This document shows positions 25,711 through 35,287 of a stretch of DNA of 64,000 nucleotides, one piece after another; the stretch's first letter is position 1; each line of letters begins with the position of its first letter. The stretch lies in assembly GCA_016742095.1 (NCBI GenBank), contig JACVCJ010000013.1:35086-99085 (forward strand), given 5' to 3'. The stretch comes from Bacteroidia bacterium (GTDB lineage Bacteria; Bacteroidota; Bacteroidia; CAIKAF01). The position numbers were made by a program, and so were the translations under genes. Below the pieces are notes generated by a model. The model did not search any database. It was given only the letters and a program-made list of their open reading frames with translations, and was not told the origin of the DNA.

Positions 25711-26307
25711 CTACGCCGAGGTTTTAATCGTCAGGAATATAAACAAATACAGCCACAGCAGGTCCAGGAAATGCCAGAAATAGGCCGTGAGTTTCATGCC
25801 CAGGTGGTTCTGTGCGCTGTACTTACCGGCAAAGGCGCGTACGGTGCTCACCATTACGGTAATTACACCGGCCAGCAGGTGTACAAAGTGCAGGCAGGTA
25901 ATGGTGTAAAAGAAAGAACCCGACACGTTCTTGCGGTCAGAAAAGTAAAGACCTCCGTCGATCATGGTCTTCCAGCCGTAGATCTGCAGAACGGCAAATA
26001 CCGCCGCCAGACCCAGTACGCCCAGCAGGAACAGTCCGGCTTTTTTGCCTTCGTTCTTACGGGCCTGCTGCAGGGCAAAGTTCATCAGTACGGAACTCAG
26101 CAGCAGTACCACGGTGCTGTACCAGAAAACGGGAGGCATACTGAATTCGAACCAGTTGCGCTGACCTTCGCGTACAATAAAGGCGCTGGTGAGCCCGGCA
26201 AAGGTCATGGCCATACTGCCTATACCCAGCCACAGCAGGAAAACCCGGCTTCTTTCGGTTTGTTTGCGGGCCAGTTCCAGTTTAATATCGGGGGATGTGG
26301 TATCCAT
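25711..26307 (-). CDS. Second cytochrome c oxidase subunit III-like protein
   Basis: This 198-residue protein is a shorter heme-copper oxidase subunit III family member with about five membrane helices: FLLWLGIGSMAMTFAGLTSAFIV, WYSTVVLLLSSVLMNFAL, FLLGVLGLAAVFAVLQIYGW, FYTITCLHFVHLLAGVITVMV and YFWHFLDLLWLYLFIFL. Having two subunit III genes in tandem is usual for the caa3-type oxidases of this phylum. It follows the heme O synthase gene by 12 bp. Confidence 0.9.
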   Translation of the reverse strand: MDTTSPDIKLELARKQTERSRVFLLWLGIGSMAMTFAGLTSAFIVREGQRNWFEFSMPPVFWYSTVVLLLSSVLMNFALQQARKNEGKKAGLFLLGVLGLAAVFAVLQIYGWKTMIDGGLYFSDRKNVSGSFFYTITCLHFVHLLAGVITVMVSTVRAFAGKYSAQNHLGMKLTAYFWHFLDLLWLYLFIFLTIKTSA

Positions 26308-26319
26308 AATCGTGATCCC

Positions 26320-27222
26320 TTACAGGTTTAAAAAGAGCAGTATCTGTACCACCGGCAGGTAGAAGAAAGAGGCGAACATGAGTTTGGTGGCGTCTTTGTC
26401 ACTTTTGCCGCTGTACAGTTTATATGCGTAATAAATAAAGAAAACGTTCATGATAAAGATACCCACACTGCTGTATAGTCCGCTGATGCCGAAGAAATAC
26501 GGCAGCAGGGCCACCGGCAGGTTCATCAGGGTATAAAAGAAGATGGTGGCGGCATTTTCGCGGGTTTTGCCGTTACGCAGGGGCAGCAGGTAAAAACCTC
26601 CGCGCTGGTAATCTTCGTGTCCGCGCCAGGCAATGGCCCAGAAATGCGGGAACTGCCACATGAACTGGATAAAGAACCAGATCAGGGCTTCAAAGCCGAT
26701 GCTGTTATCGGCCGCCGTAAAGCCCAGGAGCGGGGGCAGGGCACCGGGAATGGCGCCTACAAATACCGCCAGCGGGGTAAGCGGTTTCAGCGGGGTGTAC
26801 ATGTAGGCATAGATCAGCAGTGAACCCAGGCTCAGTATGGCCGTAAGCGGGTTGCAGAACCAGAAAAGCAGTATAAAACCGGCTATGGCAAAAAGAATAC
26901 AGGCAATATAAGCTTCTTTTACACTGATGCGCTGCTGGGGCAGGGGACGCTGAAAGGTACGCTGCATCAGCTTGTCGCGCTCGCGTTCGTAGATCTGGTT
27001 AAGACCGTTGGCCGAGGCCGTAATAAAGGAACCGCCCAGGGTAAGGGCAATAAGCGTGAGCCAGTTCACCTGTTCGGCAGCGGCCAGGTAGCCCAGTACG
27101 GCTGAAAAAATAACCAGGCCGGCCAGGCGGAACTTGGTAAATGCCAGGTAATCCGACAGCCTGCTTACTTTGCGGTCTTCCGCTTCTTTCGTTATTTCGC
27201 CTGCGGCGCTTTCTGTGATCAC
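26320..27222 (-). CDS. ctaB: Protoheme IX farnesyltransferase (heme O synthase)
   Basis: This inner-membrane prenyltransferase converts heme B to heme O for the oxidase. It has 300 residues and the UbiA fold. The Asp-rich substrate motif is NGLNQIYERERDKLMQRT, followed by RPLPQQRIS. Further landmarks are YTPLKPLTPLAVFVGAIPGALPPLLGF and QFPHFWAIAWRGHEDYQRGG. It is the first gene of the leftward oxidase cluster. Confidence 0.94.
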   Translation of the reverse strand: MITESAAGEITKEAEDRKVSRLSDYLAFTKFRLAGLVIFSAVLGYLAAAEQVNWLTLIALTLGGSFITASANGLNQIYERERDKLMQRTFQRPLPQQRISVKEAYIACILFAIAGFILLFWFCNPLTAILSLGSLLIYAYMYTPLKPLTPLAVFVGAIPGALPPLLGFTAADNSIGFEALIWFFIQFMWQFPHFWAIAWRGHEDYQRGGFYLLPLRNGKTRENAATIFFYTLMNLPVALLPYFFGISGLYSSVGIFIMNVFFIYYAYKLYSGKSDKDATKLMFASFFYLPVVQILLFLNL

Positions 27223-27344
27223 GCTCTTAAAATCGGATGCAAAGATAACCTATACTTTTTTATTTAGTAAGAGATCGTCTAAAAACATACCCTGTTCGGG
27301 GGAGTATGCCCGTAAAAACAGGTGCAGGAGCCGTTTCGCGGGAA

Positions 27345-28289
27345 TTATTTTTTTACGATGCCCTTAAAATATTCCAGAGTCCTGCGCAGGCCTTCGCTGC
27401 GTTCCACTTTGGGTTCCCAGCCCAGTATTTGGCGGGCTTTGGTAATATCGGGGCGGCGCTGTTTGGGATCGTCCCTGGGCAGGGGTTCGTAGATGATCTT
27501 GGAGCTGGTGCCGGTAAGTGCCACAATTTCTTCGGCAAATTCCTTTATGGTTATTTCGGCCGGGTTGCCTACGTTCACCGGCAGGTGGTAATCGCTCAGC
27601 AGCAGGCGGTAAATGCCGTCCACCAGGTCGTCCACATAACAAAAGCTGCGGGTCTGCGATCCGTCTCCGAAAACGCTGATGTCCTCGCCGGTAAGTGCCT
27701 GGTACATAAAGGCAGGCAGGGCACGACCGTCGTTCAGGCGCATGCGCGGACCATAGGTGTTGAATATACGCACAATGCGGGTCTCCAGACCATGGAAATT
27801 ATGATAGGCCATGGTAATGGATTCCATATAGCGCTTGGCTTCGTCGTACACGCCGCGCGGACCTACCGGGTTTACATTGCCCCAGTACTCCTCACTCTGC
27901 GGATGCACCAGGGGGTCGCCGTACACTTCAGAGGTACTGGCCACCAGTATGCGGGCATTCTTGGCCTTGGCCAGTCCCAGCAGGTTATGGGTACCCATGG
28001 CGCCCACCTTCAGGGTCTGGATCGGAATTTTAAGATAATCGATCGGGCTGGCCGGTGAGGCAAAGTGCAGTATGTAATGCAGTTCGCCGGGCACATGCAC
28101 GAATTTGGTCACATCGTGGTGGTAGAACTCAAAATCGGAACGCGGGAAGAGGTGCTGTATATTGTCCATGCTGCCGGTAACCAGGTTGTCCATCCCGATC
28201 ACATGATAGCCCTCGGCCAGGAAACGTTCGCAGAGGTGCGATCCTAAAAATCCGGCCGCCCCGGTAATCAGTACTCTTTTTTTTGACAT
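27345..28289 (-). CDS. UDP-glucuronate decarboxylase (UDP-xylose synthase)
   Basis: This 314-residue extended SDR converts UDP-glucuronate to UDP-xylose. The NAD motif is [19 protein letters not shown]. Family-specific features include [42 protein letters not shown], the catalytic [10 protein letters not shown] (Tyr/Lys) and [16 protein letters not shown]. The C-terminal [14 protein letters not shown] motif is present as [14 protein letters not shown]. It follows the UDP-glucose dehydrogenase gene by 38 bp, so the pair makes UDP-xylose from UDP-glucose for surface glycans. Confidence 0.95.
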   Translation of the reverse strand: MSKKRVLITGAAGFLGSHLCERFLAEGYHVIGMDNLVTGSMDNIQHLFPRSDFEFYHHDVTKFVHVPGELHYILHFASPASPIDYLKIPIQTLKVGAMGTHNLLGLAKAKNARILVASTSEVYGDPLVHPQSEEYWGNVNPVGPRGVYDEAKRYMESITMAYHNFHGLETRIVRIFNTYGPRMRLNDGRALPAFMYQALTGEDISVFGDGSQTRSFCYVDDLVDGIYRLLLSDYHLPVNVGNPAEITIKEFAEEIVALTGTSSKIIYEPLPRDDPKQRRPDITKARQILGWEPKVERSEGLRRTLEYFKGIVKK

Positions 28290-28327
28290 CGTGCAGGTCG
28301 TATTTTAATGTGGATGCTTTGCAGCGC

Positions 28328-29665
28328 TTAGTTTTCGGCTTTTACCACGGAGAAATTCCGTACTTCTTCGCGGCCTATGCTCAGGTAGTCGAACAGTTGT
28401 TTTTTCATGGAATCGGGCGAGAAGATATTCCGGCCGTCGAAAATAACGCGCTCTTTCATGCGGTTCTGGATCTCGGTAAAGTCCGGGTTACGGAATTCGG
28501 CCCATTCCGTGCAGATGATCAGGGCTTCGGCATCCTGTAACGCTTCGTACGAAGAAGAGGCATATTCGATCTGCAGGTCCTTGTCCTTCTGTGCATTCTG
28601 CATGCCTTCGGGGTCGTAGGCGCAGATGCCTGCCCCGGCGGCCACCAGATCTTTCATGATGTGGATCGACGGCGCCTCGCGGATATCGTCGGTATCGGGC
28701 TTGAACGAAATGCCCCATACGGCAAAGCGGCGGCCCTGTATGTTGCCGTTGTAGTAATCGAATATTTTGCGGGTAAAGGTATCGCGCTGCAGCTGGTTCA
28801 CTGCCATTACGGCGTTCAGTATACGAAAATCGTAGGCATACTCCTCGGCGGTTTTGGCCAGGGCCTGTACGTCCTTCGGGAAACAGCTGCCCCCGTAACC
28901 GATGCCCGGGAACAGGAAACGCTTGCCGATACGCTCGTCACTGCCTATGCCCAGGCGCACCATGTCTACATTGGCGCCCACGCGTTCGCAGAGGTTGGCG
29001 ATCTCGTTCATGAACGAGATTTTCAGCGCGAGGAAGGAGTTGGCGGCGTATTTGGTCATCTCGGCGCTGCGCTCGTCCATAAATACCACCGGGTTGCCCT
29101 GGCGGGTATAGGGTTTGTACAGTTCGTCCAGTACTTCGCGGGCACGGGCATCGGTAGTGCCGATCACCACGCGGTCCGGTTTCATAAAATCTTCTACGGC
29201 ATAGCCTTCGCGCAGGAACTCAGGATTGCTCACCACGGCAAATTCGCCTTTGTAATTGCGGGCCACGGCTTCGCGTACCAGGTCGGCCGTACCTACGGGC
29301 ACGGTACTTTTATCGATGATGATCTTATAACCGGTCATCATTTTGCCCAGTTCATCGGCCACACCCAGTATATAGCTCAGGTCGGCAGAGCCGTTCTCTC
29401 CCGGGGGAGTGGGCAGGGCCAGGAACAGAATGTCCGATCTGTCAACGGCCTCTTTCAGGTCGGTGGTAAAAGACAGGCGGTTCTGCTGTATGTTCCGCTC
29501 AAAATACACGTCCAGGTGAGGTTCGTAGATAGGTACTCCGCCATTGCGCATTTTTTCTACCTTTTCTTTATCTATGTCCACGCAGATCACCTGGTTCCCG
29601 GTTTCAGCGAGGCAGGTGCCTGTAACCAGGCCTACGTATCCTGTTCCTACTACGGCTATATTCAT
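28328..29665 (-). CDS. ugd: UDP-glucose 6-dehydrogenase
   Basis: This enzyme oxidises UDP-glucose to UDP-glucuronate with two NAD+. It has 445 residues. The NAD motif is MNIAVVGTGYVGLVTGTCLA; then FLALPTPPGENGSADLSY, STVPVGTADLV, SNPEFLREG and the catalytic Cys in GYGGSCFPKDVQAL. The C-terminal domain has GISFKPDTDDIREAPS. Next to UDP-xylose synthase it forms a short nucleotide-sugar operon. The start is the ATG at 29665. Confidence 0.96.
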   Translation of the reverse strand: MNIAVVGTGYVGLVTGTCLAETGNQVICVDIDKEKVEKMRNGGVPIYEPHLDVYFERNIQQNRLSFTTDLKEAVDRSDILFLALPTPPGENGSADLSYILGVADELGKMMTGYKIIIDKSTVPVGTADLVREAVARNYKGEFAVVSNPEFLREGYAVEDFMKPDRVVIGTTDARAREVLDELYKPYTRQGNPVVFMDERSAEMTKYAANSFLALKISFMNEIANLCERVGANVDMVRLGIGSDERIGKRFLFPGIGYGGSCFPKDVQALAKTAEEYAYDFRILNAVMAVNQLQRDTFTRKIFDYYNGNIQGRRFAVWGISFKPDTDDIREAPSIHIMKDLVAAGAGICAYDPEGMQNAQKDKDLQIEYASSSYEALQDAEALIICTEWAEFRNPDFTEIQNRMKERVIFDGRNIFSPDSMKKQLFDYLSIGREEVRNFSVVKAEN

Positions 29666-29742
29666 TTATCTGTAAAAAAGACCGGCCAAAGGTACATAAA
29701 AACTTTTGTAGCCGGCGCTGATTTTATCGGGTTTATAATTCC

Positions 29743-30540
29743 TTAAAGACTGCATTCCAATGCATATACCATAGGTATGCGGCGACTGAAACTGCGTATG
29801 CGGAAACGGCCCGGTTCGGGTTCGTATACATGCCGGAAGCAGGGGTAGGGCGAGTAATCATATTCGTTAAAACGGCGTATGTATAACCCGTTACCGATGA
29901 GGGCGCTGAAGACCTCGGCCAGGTTGTGATTCCAGGACACGCTGCTGGATACCATATCGGCTTCGCGGTCGGCATAGGTGCCGTTCTCGGTCTCTACAAT
30001 GGTCTCTATGTTGAAGTAGTCGTAACCCACATGGGTAAAGTCGTCGTTGAACATCCATACCACGGGGTGGAACTCGGCAAATACAAAACGGCCGTCGTCC
30101 TTCAGGAAATGCCGGATAACGGAGGCCCAGCGCTGCATATCGGGCAGCCAGCCAATGGTGCCGTAACTGCTGAAAACGATGTCGAATTTCTGGTCCAGGT
30201 GTTGCGGCAGATCGTACAGGTCGCAGCAGACGAAGCGGGCGTCGAGACCGAGTTTTTCGTTCAGGGAGCGGGCTTCTTCAATGGCGCGGTCCGAAAGATC
30301 GGCGCCCGTTACCTGTGCACCCATGCGGGCCAGTGAAAGGGAGTCCTGCCCGAAGTGGCACTGCAGGTGCAGGATGGACTTGCCCCGTACATCGCCGAGC
30401 AGTTCCAGTTCAATGTCGTTCAGGCTGCTTTCCCCGTCCAGGAAGGCCTGCATGTTGTAGAAGTCGGATGCCAGGTGGAACTCGGTCTTGCGGTTCCAGG
30501 TATCCCGGTTTATTTCGTGATAATTTTCAGGAATTTCCAT
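29743..30540 (-). CDS. Class I SAM-dependent methyltransferase
   Basis: This is a 265-residue methyltransferase. The SAM-binding motif I is ILHLQCHFGQDSLSLARMGA, followed by VTGADLSDRAIEEARSL, DARFVCCDLYDLP and FDIVFSSYGTIGWLPD. The C-terminal half with FAEFHPVVWMFNDDFTH and RRIPMVYALECS is shared by a family whose substrate I do not know. It overlaps the end of kdsB by 14 bp and is therefore coupled to Kdo activation, but a sugar or lipid target is only a guess. Confidence 0.88.
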   Translation of the reverse strand: MEIPENYHEINRDTWNRKTEFHLASDFYNMQAFLDGESSLNDIELELLGDVRGKSILHLQCHFGQDSLSLARMGAQVTGADLSDRAIEEARSLNEKLGLDARFVCCDLYDLPQHLDQKFDIVFSSYGTIGWLPDMQRWASVIRHFLKDDGRFVFAEFHPVVWMFNDDFTHVGYDYFNIETIVETENGTYADREADMVSSSVSWNHNLAEVFSALIGNGLYIRRFNEYDYSPYPCFRHVYEPEPGRFRIRSFSRRIPMVYALECSL

Positions 30541-31288
30541 GTTGTTGTTCGCGGATCAGTATTTCAAGGTCGGCAGGTGTGTCTACCGAGCGGCTCTGCT
30601 GATGGGTTTCCAGGGCCAGTATGGGAATGCCGTTCTCGAGCCAGCGCAGTTGTTCCAGGCTTTCGGCCTTTTCCAGGGGTGACTGCGGCAGGGCGGCAAT
30701 GCGTTCCAGCGTATCGCGGCGGTAGCCGTACATGCCGATGTGTTTAAAGTATTTATGCAGCAACAGGGCTTCTTCCAGGTCCGTGCCCCGGTAATGCGGT
30801 ACCAGGTTGCGGCTGAAGTACAGGGCCTGTTCCTGCAGGTTACGTACTACTTTAATGATGCCCGGGTTCTCTGCATCGGCGGCGGAGCGCAGGTGTTTCA
30901 CCAGGGTGGCTATTTCGGTGCCGGGCCGTTCAAAAGCCGAGGCCAGCAGGTCGATCTGTTCGGGATGGATATACGGTTCATCGCCCTGTATATTGATCAC
31001 GGCGTCGAAGCGCTCACCCGTACTTTCTTCAATTTTCTGTGCGGCCTCGCGGCAGCGGTCCGTACCCGTAGGATGTGCGTCGGACGTAAGCACCACCCGG
31101 CCGCCGAAAGCCAGTACCGCACCGGCAATGCGCTGGTCGTCGGTAGCCACGTACAGCCCCTGCAGCCGGCTTTGGGAAGCCTGCTCATATACCCGCTGTA
31201 TCATGGACTTGCCCAGTATGTCCACCAGGGGCTTGCCCGGGAAGCGGGTGCTGGCATAGCGTGCAGGAATGAGTCCCAGAATTTTCAT
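30527..31288 (-). CDS. kdsB: 3-deoxy-manno-octulosonate cytidylyltransferase
   Basis: KdsB activates Kdo as CMP-Kdo for lipopolysaccharide inner core. It has 253 residues. Motifs are ILGLIPARYASTRFPGKPL (nucleotide loop), MIQRVYEQA, VATDD, SDAHPTGTDRC, INIQGDEPYI and the late YGYRRDTLERI with LEQLRWLENG. The gene is first in a two-gene unit with the methyltransferase. The start is the ATG at 31288. Confidence 0.96.
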   Translation of the reverse strand: MKILGLIPARYASTRFPGKPLVDILGKSMIQRVYEQASQSRLQGLYVATDDQRIAGAVLAFGGRVVLTSDAHPTGTDRCREAAQKIEESTGERFDAVINIQGDEPYIHPEQIDLLASAFERPGTEIATLVKHLRSAADAENPGIIKVVRNLQEQALYFSRNLVPHYRGTDLEEALLLHKYFKHIGMYGYRRDTLERIAALPQSPLEKAESLEQLRWLENGIPILALETHQQSRSVDTPADLEILIREQQHGNS

Positions 31289-31393
31289 ACAGCAAAGTAA
31301 AGGAATCCCCGCAATTTGCCGGGATTATTTTTAGGCCCGTATATTGAATTTCTGAATTATTAATGTACATTCGTTGAAACATTAATCCGGACT

Positions 31394-31624
31394 ATGAAAT
31401 ATACCCGTTTTGTATTGATTCTGGCCCTGGGCCTCGGAAGCGCCAGCCTCTTTTCCTGCAAAAAATGCCTGAAATGTTCGTTCGACGAGCCTTCGAACCT
31501 CACCAATGTGCGCGAGGACTGCGGTAATAAAGATTATCTGGAACTGTTCAAGGCCGATGTGATCAAAGAAGCCGAAGGTTTCGGTGTAGAGGAAGGCAAA
31601 GTGACCTGCGTGGATTCCAAGTAA
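31394..31624 (+). CDS. Small Cys-containing lipoprotein, unknown function
   Basis: This is a 76-residue predicted lipoprotein: signal FVLILALGLGSASLFSC with lipobox LFSC, then CKKCLKCSFDEPS, EDCGN and VTCVDSK. The mature protein is only about 55 residues and its Cys spacing may form two disulfides. The ATG is followed by normal codon use, and a strong terminator ends the unit, so I consider it a real single gene. No family is known to me. Confidence 0.65.
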   Translation: MKYTRFVLILALGLGSASLFSCKKCLKCSFDEPSNLTNVREDCGNKDYLELFKADVIKEAEGFGVEEGKVTCVDSK

Positions 31625-31647
31625 GAATTTTTATCTTCAATATATTC

Positions 31648-31687
31648 GAAAGACTGCTTTCTGCAAAGGAAGCGGTCTTTCTTTTTC
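31648..31687 (+). terminator. Intrinsic terminator after the small lipoprotein gene
   Basis: A 14-bp stem, GAAAGACTGCTTTC against GGAAGCGGTCTTTC with two G-T pairs, is followed by TTTTT. It begins 23 bp after the stop codon. Confidence 0.85.
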
Positions 31688-31710
31688 CGGGCTTTTTACT
31701 CCGCCCCTGC

Positions 31711-32952
31711 TTACCTGCGGACCAGCTTGCGGCTATCCGTAAAATCCTTACCCTGGATACGCAGTATATAAATTCCGGCCGGTATATCCTGCAGACCGGC
31801 CTCTGAAATGTTTCCCTGCCATTGCCGTATTTCCCGTCCCTGCAGGTCCAGCAGGCGTACGCTCAACAAAGACATTTTCGCTGGGTAATGTATGTATACG
31901 ATATCGCCGGCGGGATTGGGATATACTGTCCAGTTTTCTGCGGGTGTTATTTCCGGCAGGGAGACCAGGGGCAGACAGGCCGCTCCCGTAAAGTTCAGGT
32001 TGGAGGCGGAAACCAGCAAAGCCCGGGCGCTGTCGGTACAGGCACGCATGCGCGCACGCTGGTCCAGGCTGAACATCTGCACACAGCTGTCCCGGTTGTA
32101 ATGCATGAAATTTTCAGACTGGGTGATCACCGAGGAGTCGCCCGTGCTGCAAAAACGGGTGCCGTCGTCGCACTGATCGGTAGATAAAGGCATGTCCCAG
32201 TCCAGCGGGGTATCCGCGCACAGATCACCGATGTCTGCATCGTGCAGGCGGTCGCATTCGCCCAGGTAGGCAAAACCTCCGTGAAACGTGTGGTACAGGC
32301 CCAGGTAATGCCCCAGTTCATGGGTAAATATGCCGCCTTCGTTAAAACCCGGCTGCAGGTCTGTACCAAACGTGCCAAAAACCAGGGAGCCCAGCGTAAA
32401 TCCATCGTGGCTGGCGGTCTTCTCCCAGGGGAATACAGCGCTGCCGCCTTCCTGGCCAGGTTGTACCCAAACGTTCAGGTAGCGGTCGGGATCCAGTTGG
32501 GTGGCGGTACGTATGGCGCTCATATCGGCAGGGTCAAAGTCGGGATAACTGTGCCAGAGTACACCTGCAAAGTTGTTTCCGTCGGGTTTGCGCGTGGCCA
32601 GGCACAGCTGTATCTGGCAGTCGGCGGCTACCGCTTTAAAAGGCGCACGGATCCGGGCGGTATCGGCATTTCTTTTACGGAGATCGAGATTGCTGGCGTG
32701 GATCTGGCTCTGTACGCGGGCCAGGCTCATACTGTCGGCGGCGTTACGCATAATAATATGCACCACCGTGGGAATGATCTGCAGGCTGGTATCGGCCGGA
32801 CCACCGTCCTGCACAAAACGAAGTACATACTCGTTAAAAGCGTCCTCTTCGGCAGAAAGAAGGCTTATTTCCGGCGTGTGACACTGCTGGGCAGACAGGC
32901 TGCGGCAGCACAAAAGGGTACAGAGGCTGAGTAAAATTCCGATACGTATCAT
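31711..32952 (-). CDS. M43-type zinc metalloprotease with T9SS sorting domain
   Basis: This is a secreted protease of 413 residues. A signal peptide (LLSLCTLLCCRSLSAQ) leads into a pro-like region. The catalytic zinc motif is HELGHYLGLYHTF (HExxHxxGxxH), followed by the Met-turn in SENFMHYNRDSC, as in the pappalysin/M43B group. Cys pairs nearby probably form disulfides. The C-terminal 75 residues are a T9SS type A sorting domain (WTVYPNPAGDIVYIHY, DLQGREIRQWQG, GIYILRIQGKDFTDSRKLVR). I chose the ATG at 32952, twelve codons inside the longest frame, because it leaves a normal signal peptide. Confidence 0.92.
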   Translation of the reverse strand: MIRIGILLSLCTLLCCRSLSAQQCHTPEISLLSAEEDAFNEYVLRFVQDGGPADTSLQIIPTVVHIIMRNAADSMSLARVQSQIHASNLDLRKRNADTARIRAPFKAVAADCQIQLCLATRKPDGNNFAGVLWHSYPDFDPADMSAIRTATQLDPDRYLNVWVQPGQEGGSAVFPWEKTASHDGFTLGSLVFGTFGTDLQPGFNEGGIFTHELGHYLGLYHTFHGGFAYLGECDRLHDADIGDLCADTPLDWDMPLSTDQCDDGTRFCSTGDSSVITQSENFMHYNRDSCVQMFSLDQRARMRACTDSARALLVSASNLNFTGAACLPLVSLPEITPAENWTVYPNPAGDIVYIHYPAKMSLLSVRLLDLQGREIRQWQGNISEAGLQDIPAGIYILRIQGKDFTDSRKLVRR

Positions 32953-33019
32953 ACCTCTAAGATGCAGATGGAAGGCAAAAGGTTGCATGGGCGGAATTCC
33001 CGGCAGAGGACAGGCCCTG

Positions 33020-33508
33020 TCAGAGAATGCTGGTCAGCCGGTTGCTCCAGAGAGGTTTTACCTTGTCTTTTTTCCGTTGCTCCAGTAGGGTGCGTAGCTC
33101 CCCGAATGCGGACTCCGAGCGGCTTACGTGGTAATACCCGATGCGGAAAGTGTATTTTTTCCCTCCGTCGGGCAGGTACAGGCCCAGGTCCAGGCTCAGC
33201 GTTTCGGCCGGGGCCAGCTGGTACAGGCGGGGGGCATTTTTAAAACAGAACTCGGTGCAGAGGCTCACATCGGGGTTATCGGTACAGAAATTGTCGGACA
33301 CGCTGCAGTTCATCAGCCAGAAACGGAGCGTATCGGGCGTGGGATTGCGCAGGGTCGCCCGCAGGCTTAGCTGGGAGAGCCCGGGCATGCAGGCGTTTGT
33401 ACCCGCTTCGGTATGTGCGATGCGCAGCTCCGGCAGGGCCTCTTTTTTCTGCGCATGCAGCGGCAGCAGGCATACACTGAGCAATAGTAGCAGGTTGCAT
33501 ATTTTCAT
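33020..33508 (-). CDS. Secreted protein, unknown function
   Basis: This 162-residue protein has a signal peptide (MKICNLLLLLSVCLLPLHAQ). The mature part resembles a single beta-sandwich: TEAGTNACMPGLSQLSLRATLRNPTPDTLRFW-like sequence, four Cys in NCSVSDNFC and LCTEFC, then LGLYLPDGGKKYTFRIGYYHVS. This looks like a family of Bacteroidota proteins that describe a relation between strands and disulfides only; I cannot name a function. The longer frame to 33559 adds a non-signal extension, so the ATG at 33508 is preferred. Confidence 0.65.
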   Translation of the reverse strand: MKICNLLLLLSVCLLPLHAQKKEALPELRIAHTEAGTNACMPGLSQLSLRATLRNPTPDTLRFWLMNCSVSDNFCTDNPDVSLCTEFCFKNAPRLYQLAPAETLSLDLGLYLPDGGKKYTFRIGYYHVSRSESAFGELRTLLEQRKKDKVKPLWSNRLTSIL

Positions 33509-33592
33509 AGACCATGTTCTATACTGAAAACGCAAAAAAAATCCCCCACGTATACACACAGGGGATCTTGCAATACAATATATATCCGCTGC

Positions 33593-35023
33593 TTAAGGGA
33601 AAATACCCAGCAGGGAGTAAGATTCTACGATCTTGCGCAGGGCAACCACAAAGGCGGCGGTACGCATATCTTCGATGCCTTTGGTGTTCCAGTAGGCTTC
33701 GCGGATCACGTCGTAGGCATTGATCATGGTCTCTTCCAGTCCGGAATATACCAGGGCGATCTCGTCCGGACCCTCGATGATGGCCTGTTTTTCGGCGTCG
33801 GTGATCTTTTTGCCGGTAGCACGCTCGATGTTGTTCACGATACGGGTATTCACCGCACCCTGGAAACGTTTTTCCATACGTCCGAAACGTACGTGCGACA
33901 GGTTTTTCAGCCATTCGAAATAACTTACCGTTACACCGCCGGCGTTCAGGTAGATGTCCGGGATAATGATCACGCCTTTTTTGGTCAGGATCGCTTCGGC
34001 TTCGGGAGTTACAGGTCCGTTGGCACCTTCGGCGATCAGTTTGGCCCTGATATTTTTGGCGTTATCGATGTGGATCTGGTTCTCCAGGGCGGCAGGTACC
34101 AGGATGTCGCAGCTGTATTCGAGGGCTTCGGCCGGGGTTTTGAAGGACTTAGTGCCTTTGAAACCGTCGAGCGTACCTTTTTCGCGGAACCATTTCTGCA
34201 GTTCCACCGGGTTGATGCCATTTTCTGAATAAACGGCGCTGTTGTACTCGGCGATACCTACAATGATGGCGCCGGCCTCGAAGAAGAACTTGGCAGCGTG
34301 GAAACCTACGTTACCCAGGCCCTGCACTACGATGCGCTTGCCTTCGATACCGGGTTCCATTCCCCATTTTTTGCAGTCTTCTTTATAGGTAAGGGCGTGA
34401 CGTACACCGTAGAATATGCCCAGACCGGTGGCTTCGCGGCGTCCGCGGATACCGCCCTGTCCGATGGGTTTACCGGTTACGCAGCCCAGTGCGTCTGTTT
34501 CGAGTGGGTAGAAAGTCTGGAAGGTATCGGCGATCCAGGCCATTTCGCGTTCGCCCGTACCGTAATCCGGAGCGGGAACATCGATACCGGGACCGATAAA
34601 GTTTTTCTTTACCAGCTCGGTGGTGTAACGGCGCGTAACACGCTCAAGCACTTCGGGCGTATAGGAACGCGGATTGATCTTGATACCTCCTTTGGCACCG
34701 CCGAAAGGTACGTCCACAATGGCACATTTATAGGTCATCAGTGCGGCCAGGGCCATCACTTCGTCCTGGTTCACATGTTCGCTGTAACGGATACCCCCTT
34801 TTGTAGGCGTTTTGTGATGCGAGTGCTCCACACGGTAAGCTTCGATAACTTCCACCTTATCTCCTACACGTACCGGGAATTTCACACGGTATACGCTGTT
34901 GCAGTACTTGATCTGCTCCAGAATACCCTTATCCGCATTCACAAATTTCGCGGCCTTGTCAAAGTATTTCACAACATCGTCAAAGAAGTTGTTCTCTCTT
35001 TGTTCTTTCAATTTTTTAGCCAT
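33593..35023 (-). CDS. Glutamate dehydrogenase (Glu/Leu/Phe/Val family)
   Basis: This dehydrogenase interconverts glutamate and 2-oxoglutarate with ammonia. It has 476 residues, somewhat longer than typical. The substrate-binding and catalytic region reads [26 protein letters not shown] and [13 protein letters not shown] (catalytic Lys), then [19 protein letters not shown] (catalytic Asp). The dinucleotide fold is [21 protein letters not shown]. The C-terminal part has [16 protein letters not shown] and [19 protein letters not shown]. Cofactor preference cannot be read reliably. It stands alone, reading leftward. Confidence 0.93.
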   Translation of the reverse strand: MAKKLKEQRENNFFDDVVKYFDKAAKFVNADKGILEQIKYCNSVYRVKFPVRVGDKVEVIEAYRVEHSHHKTPTKGGIRYSEHVNQDEVMALAALMTYKCAIVDVPFGGAKGGIKINPRSYTPEVLERVTRRYTTELVKKNFIGPGIDVPAPDYGTGEREMAWIADTFQTFYPLETDALGCVTGKPIGQGGIRGRREATGLGIFYGVRHALTYKEDCKKWGMEPGIEGKRIVVQGLGNVGFHAAKFFFEAGAIIVGIAEYNSAVYSENGINPVELQKWFREKGTLDGFKGTKSFKTPAEALEYSCDILVPAALENQIHIDNAKNIRAKLIAEGANGPVTPEAEAILTKKGVIIIPDIYLNAGGVTVSYFEWLKNLSHVRFGRMEKRFQGAVNTRIVNNIERATGKKITDAEKQAIIEGPDEIALVYSGLEETMINAYDVIREAYWNTKGIEDMRTAAFVVALRKIVESYSLLGIFP

Positions 35024-35213
35024 AGACTTTCAACAATTTCGGAGCAAATGTAAACAGTTTTTACATCTGCAAACGCTTTTTTACGGCTTTTAACGGAAAA
35101 AAGAAAGAAAATATGAGGCTTGCATACGAAAAAAGGTTGAAAAGCCTATGATTCAGGCTGCTTACAGGCTAAAAAAGGGGCGTTTTTCCGTATTTTTTTA
35201 ATGCATATACTAA

Positions 35214-35263
35214 ACTAAAAAAGAAAACCTGTAACATCGCCTCCGGGGCCGACATTACAGGTT
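35214..35263 (-). terminator. Terminator downstream of ompH
   Basis: On the minus strand AACCTGTAA pairs with TTACAGGTT across a GC-rich 20-base middle, followed by TTCTTTTTT. It lies 25 bp after the ompH stop codon and ends the uppS-bamA-ompH transcription unit. Confidence 0.75.
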
Positions 35264-35287
35264 CAATACCGTATATACTAAAATGCC

